Shown piece by piece: positions 1 to 9,090 of a stretch of DNA of 64,000 nucleotides (its first letter is position 1; the number at the start of each line of letters is the position of its first letter). The notes below the pieces were generated by a model. The model worked only from the letters and a program-made list of their open reading frames with translations. It did no database searches and was not told the DNA's origin. This DNA comes from Cognatiluteimonas weifangensis (lineage in GTDB: Bacteria; Pseudomonadota; Gammaproteobacteria; Xanthomonadales; Xanthomonadaceae), in contig NZ_QVPD01000003.1 of NCBI RefSeq assembly GCF_003416885.1, positions 186,001 through 250,000 on the forward strand. The letters are read 5' to 3'. Position numbers and translations under genes: made by a program.

Positions 1-396
1 GACCGCCAGCAGCAGCACGGCGGCGGCGCCGGCCAGCAGCGGTGCGCGCCGCGAGCGGTCGCGCGGGCGCGGGGCGAACACCAGCCGCGCCAGGTCGGGC
101 GGCGCGGCGGCAGGTTCGGCGGGGGTCGGACCGCGGACCGCAGTCGCGGGTTCGGCGACGGCCGCGGGCCACTGCCCGCGCGGCGGCGGGGTCGTCGCGG
201 CCAGCCCCGCGCCCAGCGCCGCCAGCCGTCCGCTTTCCTGCCAGGCCGCCTGCAGGCGCAGAAACGCCACCCGGTGCGCGGTCGCCGCCCGCAGCCAGGC
301 GTCGAACTCGGCTTGCGCCGCCACCGGCCAGTCGCCGCTGTCACGGCGGGCCAGCCAGGCCGCGGCGGCCTGTTCAATCCGCGCGCTGCTGGCCAT
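1..396 (-). CDS. FecR-family anti-sigma factor (N-terminal part)
   Basis: Only the first ~132 residues lie in the window; the gene runs off the left edge. The protein begins MASSARIEQAAAAWLARRDS, which is the DUF4880/FecR N-terminal helical domain (AAxWLxRxxSGxW) that contacts the sigma factor. A Pro/Ala linker follows, then an Arg-rich stretch leading into a hydrophobic Ala/Leu segment at the window edge (inner-membrane helix). FecR proteins are membrane anti-sigma factors, usually tied to TonB-dependent uptake. The start overlaps the 3' end of the ECF sigma gene by 23 bp, so the pair is translationally coupled. The TonB receptor expected downstream would lie outside the window. Confidence 0.85.
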   Translation of the reverse strand, partial: MASSARIEQAAAAWLARRDSGDWPVAAQAEFDAWLRAATAHRVAFLRLQAAWQESGRLAALGAGLAATTPPPRGQWPAAVAEPATAVRGPTPAEPAAAPPDLARLVFAPRPRDRSRRAPLLAGAAAVLLLAV

Positions 397-958
397 GTCC
401 GTCCGTCGCCTGCGTGGCGTCCGCCGGCGCGGCCCGCGGTGCAATGCCGTCGCCGCCGTAGAAGTACGCGGCGAGCAGACGCATGCCCTTGGCCAGATGT
501 TTCTCCACCGTCTTCTCGCTGATTCCCAGGTGCCGCGCCACGTCCTTTTGCGGGAGCTCCCCGACCCGCCGCAGCCAGACGACTTCCCGGCAGCGGTCCG
601 GCAGCCGGTCGAAGGCCTCGGCCAGGCGCTTGAGGATCTGCCGCCCCCCGCACCAGCGTTCGGGCGAGACCTCGTCTATCAAGACGTTCATCGCTTCCAA
701 ATCACCCACCGCCTCGATCGACACCACCCGGCTGCGACGCAGGCGGTCGGTCAGCAGGTGGCGCGCGGTGGCGAACAGGAACGCCTTCGGCTGCGCCGGC
801 ACGGCCCGGGCGGCGGCCTCGTAGACGCGGCAATAGACCTCCTGGCGCAGGTCGTGGAGCTCGTCGCGGTGCGGCCAGCAGCGGCGCAGATAGCCGGCCA
901 GGGCCTGCTCGTGGACCAGGATCTCGCGTACGAACCAGTCGTCCAGGGCGGTCGCCAT
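374..958 (-). CDS. ECF RNA polymerase sigma factor (FecI-like)
   Basis: A 194-residue sigma-70 family protein. Region 2 is seen as ELHDLRQEVYCRVYEAA followed by PKAFLFATARHLLTDRLRR. Region 4 is a helix-turn-helix, LPQKDVARHLGISEKTVEKH, which fits -35 recognition. I chose the ATG at 958 (MATALDDWFV) because it matches the usual family N-terminus; earlier in-frame starts would add an atypical Arg-rich extension. It overlaps the FecR gene, so the two form a sigma/anti-sigma cell-surface signalling pair. Its targets cannot be seen here. Divergent from the exported cyanophycinase fusion at 1095. Confidence 0.88.
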   Translation of the reverse strand: MATALDDWFVREILVHEQALAGYLRRCWPHRDELHDLRQEVYCRVYEAAARAVPAQPKAFLFATARHLLTDRLRRSRVVSIEAVGDLEAMNVLIDEVSPERWCGGRQILKRLAEAFDRLPDRCREVVWLRRVGELPQKDVARHLGISEKTVEKHLAKGMRLLAAYFYGGDGIAPRAAPADATQATDGHGQQRAD

Positions 959-1094
959 GGCCGCACCATAGCCGATCGGCGCCGGCCGCGAGCGCGCCGC
1001 CACGGCGCGACCGCGCGGGGGAAAGCCGGCGGTCGTTCGTCTAGCCTGTACGAGGCCGCGCTGTCCGCGGCGCGCATGGCTGCGGGGGAATCGC

Positions 1095-3068
1095 ATGAAA
1101 CATGTCGTCGGCAAGCGCCAGTTCCGGGCGCGCTGGTTGCGGGCGCTGCTGGGCGCGTGCCTGTCGTTGCTGTTGGCGCTGCCGGTGGCGGCGGCCTCCG
1201 GCGCGAGCGGCTATCGCCACTACCTGCTCGGCGACGCGGATGCGCCGACGCCGGGCCAGGTGCGGCCGGGCCTGCTGCTGATGGGCGGCGGCGACCGCAA
1301 TTTCGACGCCATGCACTGGTTCATGGAGAAGGCCGGCAACGGCCACATCGTGGTGCTGCGCGCGTCGCAGGGCGGCGAGATCGGCGAGGAATTCTTCAAC
1401 GAGGTCGGCGGGATCAAGTCGGTCGAAACCTTCGTGTTCAAGGACCGCGAGGCCGCCACCGACCCGAAGATCCTGGCCGCGCTCAAGCGCGCCGACGGCA
1501 TCTTCCTGGCGGGCGGCGACCAGTCCCGCTACGTCCGCTACTGGCGTGGCACCCCGGTGGGCGCCGCGCTGGATGCGCACGTGAAGGCGGGCAAGCCGCT
1601 GGGCGGCACCAGCGCCGGCCTGGCCATGCTCGGCGAATACCTGTACGGGGCGATGGACGGCGGCAGCCAGACCAGCCCGCGCGCGCTGGCCGACCCGCTG
1701 GGCGACGGCAACACCATCGAGACGGACTTCCTGCACATCGCGCAGCTCAAGGGCATCGTCACCGACACCCACTTCAGCGAACGCGCCCGGCTGGGCCGCC
1801 TGGTCGCCTTCCTCGCCAAGGCCGAGCACATGGCCGGCAAGCCGCTGCTGGGCCTGGGCGTGGACGAGGACGCGGCGGTGGCGGTGGCGGGCGACGGCAG
1901 CGCGCGCATCTACGCCACAGCCCCCGGCGCCGGCGCCACCGTGGTGCGCGGCGGCTTTGCGCAGAAGCAGACGGAAGACGCGGCGATGAACCTGGACCGC
2001 GTCGACACCGTGGTGGCCGGCGCGGACTCGCTGCTGCGCCTGCCCGAAGGCCGGGTGGAACGGCCGCTGGCGCAGCGCAGTTACGCGGTACGCGATGGCG
2101 TGCTGGTGGCGCTGGACACGCCGATGCTGGTGATCCATGGCGGCGCCGGGGTGGAGCCGGGCGACCTGACCGCCGACGAGGAGGCCGAGGTCAAGCGCGC
2201 GCTGGAAGCGGCGCTGCGCGCCGGCCACGCCAAGCTGCAGGCGGGCGCCTCGTCGCTGGACGCGGTCACCGCGGCGATCACCGTGCTGGAGGATGCGCCG
2301 CAGTTCAACGCCGGCCGCGGCGCGGTGTTCACCCACGACGGCCGCAACGAACTGGACACCTCGATCATGGACGGCGCCAGCGGCAAGGCCGGCGCCGCGG
2401 CCGGCCTGCACCGGGTGCGCAACCCGATCACGCTGGCGCGCGCGATCATGGACAAGTCCAACCACGTGATGATGGTCGGCGACGGTGCGGAACTCTTCGC
2501 GAAGGAGCAGGGCATCGCGCTGGTCGATCCGTCGTACTTCCGCACCGAGAAGCGCTGGCAGGCGCTGCAGAAGGCGCTGCAGGAAGAACAGGACGCGCAG
2601 GCGTCGAATACCCCGCTGGTGCTGCCGGGCAAGGCCTACTTCGGCACCGTCGGCGCGCTGGCGCTGGATGCGCGCGGCCACCTCGCCGCGGGCACCTCCA
2701 CCGGCGGCATGACCAACAAGCGCTACGGGCGCGTGGGCGATTCGCCGATCATCGGCGCCGGCACCTGGGCCGACGCGCGCTGCGCGGTGTCCGGCACCGG
2801 CTGGGGCGAGTTCTACATCCGCACCGCCGCCGCCCACGAGATCTGCGCGCGCGTGCGCCTGGACGGCCAGCCGCTGGCGCGGGCGGCCGACGGCGTGATC
2901 AACCGCGACATCCCCAAGGCCGGTGGCGACGGCGGCGCGATCGCGCTGGGCGCGGACGGCAGCGTGGCGTTCCCGTTCAATACCGGCGGCATGTACCGCG
3001 GCTGGATCGGTGCCGACGGCGTGCCGCACGTGGCGATCTACCGCGAGGATCCACTGCCGTTGCCTTAG
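1095..3068 (+). CDS. exported cyanophycinase / isoaspartyl peptidase fusion
   Basis: 657 residues with two enzymes in one chain. Residues ~11-36 form a signal peptide (RWLRALLGACLSLLLALPVAAA). Residues ~55-340 are a cyanophycinase-like S51 serine peptidase: nucleophile elbow GGTSAGLA with Ser173, and a DTHFSERARLGRL motif carrying His226. Residues ~343-657 are a type-2 asparaginase/isoaspartyl peptidase (Ntn hydrolase): HGGAG at 348-352, the self-cleavage Thr in GTVGALALD (Thr518), and the GTSTGGMTNKR loop. Known biochemistry: cyanophycinase releases beta-Asp-Arg from cyanophycin and isoaspartyl peptidase splits it to Asp and Arg, so the fusion could do both steps outside the cytoplasm. The ATG at 1095 has a GGGGGAA ribosome site just upstream. 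No cyanophycin synthetase is in the window. Confidence 0.9.
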   Translation: MKHVVGKRQFRARWLRALLGACLSLLLALPVAAASGASGYRHYLLGDADAPTPGQVRPGLLLMGGGDRNFDAMHWFMEKAGNGHIVVLRASQGGEIGEEFFNEVGGIKSVETFVFKDREAATDPKILAALKRADGIFLAGGDQSRYVRYWRGTPVGAALDAHVKAGKPLGGTSAGLAMLGEYLYGAMDGGSQTSPRALADPLGDGNTIETDFLHIAQLKGIVTDTHFSERARLGRLVAFLAKAEHMAGKPLLGLGVDEDAAVAVAGDGSARIYATAPGAGATVVRGGFAQKQTEDAAMNLDRVDTVVAGADSLLRLPEGRVERPLAQRSYAVRDGVLVALDTPMLVIHGGAGVEPGDLTADEEAEVKRALEAALRAGHAKLQAGASSLDAVTAAITVLEDAPQFNAGRGAVFTHDGRNELDTSIMDGASGKAGAAAGLHRVRNPITLARAIMDKSNHVMMVGDGAELFAKEQGIALVDPSYFRTEKRWQALQKALQEEQDAQASNTPLVLPGKAYFGTVGALALDARGHLAAGTSTGGMTNKRYGRVGDSPIIGAGTWADARCAVSGTGWGEFYIRTAAAHEICARVRLDGQPLARAADGVINRDIPKAGGDGGAIALGADGSVAFPFNTGGMYRGWIGADGVPHVAIYREDPLPLP

Positions 3069-3266
3069 GCAGCGTCGTGATTGCCGGCATCCCCGCGAAT
3101 GCGTGGGGTGCCGTGCCTTCGTTCCGGCGGCTTGAAGCTGGATGGACAGACGCGCGTCTGTCGAAGCCTGCCCTTCGCGGGGTGACGGCAGCGCCCGGAT
3201 TGTCCCTGCGCGCGCGCAGCCCGCGTCCGACTCCAATCTGCAGATCGTCCCGTGCGTTTCCCGCGC

Positions 3267-4235
3267 TCAGCGCGCCGAATGCCCGCTCTGGTCGTGGTCG
3301 CGCGGCGCGAACAAATCGGGGCGGATCAGCGCCACGAACGCGCGCGCCTGCGGCGACAGGTACTTGCCCTTGCGCATCACCACGCCGTAGCTGCGCGAGG
3401 GGAAATACGCCGACAGCGAGCGCACCGCCAGCCGCGCGCGGTCGGCCTCGGTCAGGCAGATCGCGGTGACGATGCTGATCCCCATCCCCATCGCCACGTA
3501 CTGCTTGATCACTTCCCAGCCGCCGACCTCCAGCGCCACCGTGTACGGCACCTGGTTGCGCTGGAACACCAGGTCCACCAGGCGGTAGGTGGTCAGCCGC
3601 TGCGGCGGCAGGATCAGGCCGTAGGGCGAGAGGTCCTGCAGCCGCAGCTCGGGCTTGTCGGCCAGCGGGTGCCCGGGCGGGGCGATCAGCATCGGCTCGA
3701 AGTTGTAGACCGGGGCGTAGTCCAGGTCCGCCGGCACTTCCAGCATCGAGCCGACCGCGAAGTCCACCGCGTCCGAGCGCAGCAGGTCCAGGCCGCCGGC
3801 GCCGGTGACGTTGTGCAGGCGCAGGCGCACGTCCGGGTGGCGTTCGCGGAAGGCTTCGACCAGGCCCGGCAGCAGATACAGGATGGTCGAGCTGCCGGCG
3901 GCGATGTCGAGCTCGCCGGCGTCGAGTCCGCGCAGCTGCTCATGGAAGCTGGCGCCGAGGCCGTCGATACCCTCCACCAGCGGCCGCGCCAGCGCATACA
4001 GCACCTCGCCCTCGCGGGTCGGCAGCAGGCGACGGCCGGTGCGTTCCAGCAGCCGCACCCCGAGTTCGCGCTCCAGCGCCTGCAGCTGCAGGGTCACCGC
4101 CGGCTGGCTCAGGTACAGCGCCTCGGCCGCGCGCGACACCGACCCCAGCCGCGCCACCTGGCAGAACGCCCGCAGCGGCTTCAGGCGCGAGGCCTTGTAG
4201 GCGAAGCGGGGCGCTGCGGGGCTGCGTTCGGCCAT
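3267..4235 (-). CDS. LysR-family regulator, divergent from aceB
   Basis: 322 residues. The N-terminal winged helix is the classic LysR type (LRAFCQVARLGSVSRAAEALYLSQPAVTLQLQALERELG), followed by a periplasmic-binding-like effector domain (~residues 100-300). The ATG at 4235 is preferred; an upstream in-frame start would add 15 residues unlike the family. The gene is divergent from malate synthase with 111 bp between the starts, the usual arrangement for a LysR protein controlling its neighbour, so it probably regulates aceBA. The effector is unknown; a CysB-like or fatty-acid/acetate role would be speculation. About 200 bp without a gene (3069-3266) separate it from the cyanophycinase fusion. 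Confidence 0.88.
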   Translation of the reverse strand: MAERSPAAPRFAYKASRLKPLRAFCQVARLGSVSRAAEALYLSQPAVTLQLQALERELGVRLLERTGRRLLPTREGEVLYALARPLVEGIDGLGASFHEQLRGLDAGELDIAAGSSTILYLLPGLVEAFRERHPDVRLRLHNVTGAGGLDLLRSDAVDFAVGSMLEVPADLDYAPVYNFEPMLIAPPGHPLADKPELRLQDLSPYGLILPPQRLTTYRLVDLVFQRNQVPYTVALEVGGWEVIKQYVAMGMGISIVTAICLTEADRARLAVRSLSAYFPSRSYGVVMRKGKYLSPQARAFVALIRPDLFAPRDHDQSGHSAR

Positions 4236-4273
4236 GGGTTCGGCCAATATATAAATTTTGGCAATGATATGTA

Positions 4274-4294
4274 TTGACAACTATTGTTTGTCAA
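4274..4294. promoter_or_regulatory. perfect 7-bp inverted repeat, candidate LysR operator
   Basis: TTGACAA (4274-4280), a 7-nt spacer, then TTGTCAA (4288-4294) form a perfect dyad in an AT-rich island between the divergent LysR gene and aceB. The left arm also reads as a consensus -35 (TTGACA) toward aceB, but no clear -10 follows at the right spacing. A dyad in a divergent LysR intergenic region is a typical binding site; the assignment is inference. Confidence 0.5.
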
Positions 4295-4346
4295 ATACCA
4301 CACCCGGACGGATGGTGCTGCTTCCCGATTTTCGATGGAGCAGGTC

Positions 4347-5987
4347 ATGGCGGCAGTGGCGGTAGCGGTGGACACGGCGGCGGCCGACGGCATGGACGGG
4401 GTCGAGGTCCGCGGCCGCAGCCCCGGTCAGGAGGTGCTGCTGACCCCGGCCGCGCTGGCCTTCCTCGCCGACCTGCAGCGCCGCTTCGAGCCCGCCCGCC
4501 AGCAGCGGCTGGCGGACCGCCGCCGGCGCCAGGCCGCCTTCGACGCCGGCGCCCTGCCCGACTTCCGCACCGACACCGCGGACATCCGCGCCGCCGACTG
4601 GCAGGTGGCGCCGCTGCCTGCGGCGCTGCTGGACCGCCGCGTGGAAATCACCGGGCCGACCGACCCGAAGATGGTGATCAACGCGCTCAATTCCGGCGCC
4701 AGCTGCTACATGGCCGACTTCGAGGACTCCACGTCGCCGACCTGGGACAACCTGGTCGCCGGCCAGCGCGCGCTGGCCCAGGCCGTCGCCGGGACCCTGG
4801 ACTGGATGGCGCCCGACGGTTCCAAACACTACGTGCTTAAGCCCTTCGCGCAGCAGGCGGTGCTGCTGGTGCGCCCGCGCGGCTGGCATCTGGTCGAGAA
4901 GCACGTCCTGGTCGACGGCCGGCCGCTGGCCGCCGGCCTGTTCGACCTGGGCCTGTTCGCCTTCCACAACGCCCGCGCGCTGGCGGCCAAGGACCGCGGC
5001 CCCTACTTCTACCTGCCCAAGCTGCAGACGATGGAAGAGGCGGCGCTGTGGGACGCGGTGCTGGCGCAGATCGAAGCCGTGCTCGGCCTGGCGCACGGCC
5101 AGCTCAAGGTCACCGTGCTGATCGAGACGCTGCCGGCGGCGTTCGAGATGGACGAGATCCTGCACGCGCTGAAGGACCGCATCGTCGGCCTCAACTGCGG
5201 GCGCTGGGACTACATCTTCTCCTGCATCAAGACCCTGCGCGCGCACCCGGACAAGGTGCTGCCCGAGCGCGGCCAGGTGACCATGACCCAGCCGTTCCTC
5301 AAGGCCTATGCGGAGCTGCTGATCCGCACCTGCCACCGCCGCCGCGCGCACGCGATGGGCGGGATGGCGGCGCAGATCCCGATCGCCGGCGACGCCGCCG
5401 CCAACGACGCCGCGCTGCAGCGGGTGCGCGAGGACAAGCTGCGCGAGGTCCGCGTCGGCTTCGACGGCACCTGGGTCGCGCATCCGGCGCTGATCCCGCT
5501 GGCGCGCGCGGTGTTCGACGCGGACATGCCCGGCCCGCACCAGCAGCACGTCGCCCGCAGCGACGTCCAGGTCGCGCGCGCGGACCTGCTGCGCACCCCG
5601 CACGGCAGCATCACCCGCGCCGGCTTCGACAACAACGTCGAGGTCTGCGTGCGCTACCTGGCCGCCTGGCTCGACGGCAACGGCTGCGTGCCGATCCACT
5701 GGCTGATGGAGGACGCCGCCACCGCCGAGATCGCGCGCGCGCAGCTGTGGCAGTGGCTGCACTTCGGCGACCGCGGCGCCGCGCCGCTGCAGCTGGACGA
5801 CGGCACCCCGATCGACTTCGTGCTGTTCGAGCGCGCGCTGATCGGCCTGCCCGGCAAGCTCGGCGGGCGCGTGCGCGTGCCCGGCGCCGACAAGCTCGAC
5901 GCTGCGATCGCGCTGCTGGAGCGACTCACCCGCAGCGCCACGCTCGAAGAATTCCTGACCCTGCCCGCCTACGACCTGCTCGATTGA
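4347..5987 (+). CDS. aceB: malate synthase A
   Basis: 546 residues from the chosen start. Malate synthase condenses glyoxylate and acetyl-CoA to malate, the second glyoxylate-shunt step. Family signatures include [20 protein letters not shown], the [10 protein letters not shown] block and [15 protein letters not shown], and the length fits the A isoform (~530-550). I chose the ATG at 4347 because GGAG lies 6 nt upstream; an ATG at 4335 and a TTG at 4284 are also in frame. It is followed after 122 bp by isocitrate lyase, so the two shunt enzymes are probably co-transcribed. Confidence 0.93.
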   Translation: MAAVAVAVDTAAADGMDGVEVRGRSPGQEVLLTPAALAFLADLQRRFEPARQQRLADRRRRQAAFDAGALPDFRTDTADIRAADWQVAPLPAALLDRRVEITGPTDPKMVINALNSGASCYMADFEDSTSPTWDNLVAGQRALAQAVAGTLDWMAPDGSKHYVLKPFAQQAVLLVRPRGWHLVEKHVLVDGRPLAAGLFDLGLFAFHNARALAAKDRGPYFYLPKLQTMEEAALWDAVLAQIEAVLGLAHGQLKVTVLIETLPAAFEMDEILHALKDRIVGLNCGRWDYIFSCIKTLRAHPDKVLPERGQVTMTQPFLKAYAELLIRTCHRRRAHAMGGMAAQIPIAGDAAANDAALQRVREDKLREVRVGFDGTWVAHPALIPLARAVFDADMPGPHQQHVARSDVQVARADLLRTPHGSITRAGFDNNVEVCVRYLAAWLDGNGCVPIHWLMEDAATAEIARAQLWQWLHFGDRGAAPLQLDDGTPIDFVLFERALIGLPGKLGGRVRVPGADKLDAAIALLERLTRSATLEEFLTLPAYDLLD

Positions 5988-6109
5988 CCGCCGCAACGCC
6001 GGGTCGCGCGCCGCGGACCGACCCGGCGGCCCTTGCGACCGACGTCGCTCCCACCCCAAGCCCCATCGCCGACCGCCACCCCACCGCCGCCCAGCACAGG
6101 ACCGCCGCC

Positions 6110-7417
<1,308 letters not shown>

Positions 7418-7432
7418 GCCGCGCCGCTCCCG

Positions 7433-7979
7433 GTGCGTGCGTCTCGCGCACGGCATCCGCAAGTGGCGCCCCTCATCCGCCTTCGGCACCTTCTCCCCGC
7501 AAGCGGGGAGAAGGGACAATCGCGCGCAGTGCGGCAGGGTGAGGGTGCGTGCGTCTCGCGCACGGCATCCGCAAGCGGCACCCCTCATCCGCCTTCGGCA
7601 CCTTCTCCCCGCAGGCGGGGAGAAGGGACAACCGCGCGGCACGGGCCGAGTCCCCCCTCGCTCCGCAAGGCGGGGACGCGCGCAGCACGGGTGAGGGGGC
7701 GTGCGTCTCGCGCACGGCATCCGCAAGCGGCACCCCTCATCCGCCTTCGGCACCTTCTCCCCGCAAGCGGGGAGAAGGGACAATCGCGCGCAGTGCGTCA
7801 GGGTGAGGGTGAGTGCGTCTCATGCACGGCATCCGTGAGGGGCGCCCCTCATCCGCCTTCGGCACCTTCTCCCCGCAAGCGGGGAGAAGGGACAGTCGCG
7901 CGCGGCACCGGCCAGGCCCACCCTCGCCCCGCGGGCGGGGAGAAGGGACAGCCGCGCGCCGCGCGGCAGGGGGAGGGGT
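7433..7979. repeat. cluster of four REP-like palindromic repeat units
   Basis: The gene-free stretch between aceA and the GGDEF gene holds four tandem units of about 112, 154, 112 and 169 bp. Each begins with CGTGCGTCTC or GAGTGCGTCTC, runs through CATCCGCCTTCGGCACCTTC, and carries a 26-bp hairpin (CCTTCTCCCCGC, 2 nt, GCGGGGAGAAGG) at 7489-7514, 7601-7626, 7753-7778 and 7865-7890. A degenerate fifth palindrome is near 7921-7946. Units 2 and 4 carry an extra 40-55 bp. The same palindrome recurs inverted at 54785-54810, so it is a dispersed repeat and not a local duplication only. No protein gene is supported in 7418-8052. Confidence 0.9.
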
Positions 7980-8052
7980 GCGTGCCGGAGCGTGGCGGTA
8001 GGCGGCCGCGCCGGTGTTATTCTCGTATTCACCACACGACAGGGGTCGCGGG

Positions 8053-9084
8053 ATGAACGCAGACGCCGCGGACCCGGCCTCGCCCCGCCCGCCGGAGACC
8101 GGGATGGAACCGTCCGCCGCCACGCTGACCGCGGAAGAGTACGCGCTGTTCGAGAAGATCGGCCGCCCGCGGCTGGTGGCGCCGGGCGAGGCGCTGTTCC
8201 GCCGCGGCGACCTGGGCACCACCATGTACGTGATCGTGCAGGGCGAGATCGACCTGGACTTCGGCGACGACCTGGTGCCCCGGCGCCTGGGCCGGCACGA
8301 GTTCTTCGGCGAGCTCGGCCTGCTGATCGGCGACCACGCCCGCAGCGCCGACGCGGTCGCCGCCAGCGGCGCGGTGCTGCTGGAGCTGCGCCAGCGCGAG
8401 TTCGAGCCGCTGGCCGAGCGCGACCCGCTGCTGCTGGCGCGCTTCCTGCGCCGCGCGATCCAGCGCGTGGTGCTCAACGAGCAGAGCCTGATCGGCCGCC
8501 TGCGCCGCCGCAATGCCGACCTGCAATCGGCGCTCGACACCCTGCGCGCCACCACCCACCGCCTCACCCAGACCGAGGCGTTGACCCGCACCGACGAGCT
8601 CACCGGGCTCAACAACCGCCGCGGCTTCCAGCTGCAGCTGGAGCAGCGCCGCCGCAACGATGCCCTCGGCGGGCGCGGCCTGCTGCTGATCGACTGCGAC
8701 CGCTTCAAGGACATCAACGACGAGCACGGCCACCAGGTCGGCGACCGCGTGCTGCAGGGCGTGGCCAACATCCTGCGTTCGGCCGCGGGCGTCGACGACA
8801 TCGCCTGCCGCCTGGGCGGCGACGAGTTCTGCCTGCTGGTCGGTGCCGAGCGCCAGAGCGACGTGCTGCGTATCGCCCAGTTCGTGGTCGATACCGCGCA
8901 GGCGTTGTTCAAGCTGCAGTCCGCGCCGCCGCAGATCACCACGCTCAGCATCGGCGCCTGCCCGGTGGTGCCGGGGCGGCCGTGGGAGGAGTGGTACGCC
9001 GGTGCCGACGCCGCGCTGTACCGCGCCAAGCGCCTGGGCGGCAACCGCGTCGAGTGGCAGGACGACGCGCTCGCGCCGGTCTAG
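8053..9084 (+). CDS. cyclic-nucleotide-binding domain + GGDEF diguanylate cyclase
   Basis: 343 residues. A cNMP-binding (CRP-like) fold occupies ~residues 25-125 (LVAPGEALFRRGDLGTTMYV, then FFGELGLLIGDHARSADAVA). A helical linker leads to a GGDEF domain with intact LTRTDELTGLNNRRGF and catalytic RLGGDEF (GGDEF at ~255-259), so diguanylate cyclase activity is plausible. The RxxD inhibitory site expected just upstream is not seen. The ATG at 8053 follows AGGGGTCGCGGG. The next gene starts 6 bp after the stop, so the two are an operon, linking c-di-GMP signalling to the peptide-modification locus. Confidence 0.85.
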   Translation: MNADAADPASPRPPETGMEPSAATLTAEEYALFEKIGRPRLVAPGEALFRRGDLGTTMYVIVQGEIDLDFGDDLVPRRLGRHEFFGELGLLIGDHARSADAVAASGAVLLELRQREFEPLAERDPLLLARFLRRAIQRVVLNEQSLIGRLRRRNADLQSALDTLRATTHRLTQTEALTRTDELTGLNNRRGFQLQLEQRRRNDALGGRGLLLIDCDRFKDINDEHGHQVGDRVLQGVANILRSAAGVDDIACRLGGDEFCLLVGAERQSDVLRIAQFVVDTAQALFKLQSAPPQITTLSIGACPVVPGRPWEEWYAGADAALYRAKRLGGNRVEWQDDALAPV

Positions 9085-9090
9085 CCCGCG

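Noticed and set aside
395..3469. A ~1000-codon open frame overlapping the sigma and cyanophycinase genes
   Set aside because: Arg/Gly/Pro-rich translation with no family resemblance; an effect of high GC on a frame shadowing real genes.
7433..7979. CRISPR-like repeats
   Set aside because: Units are 112-169 bp, contain long palindromes and have no regular unique spacers.
7437..8056. Small open frames with CVSRTASASG-type words in the REP cluster
   Set aside because: Repeated translation of the palindromic units, not a protein family.
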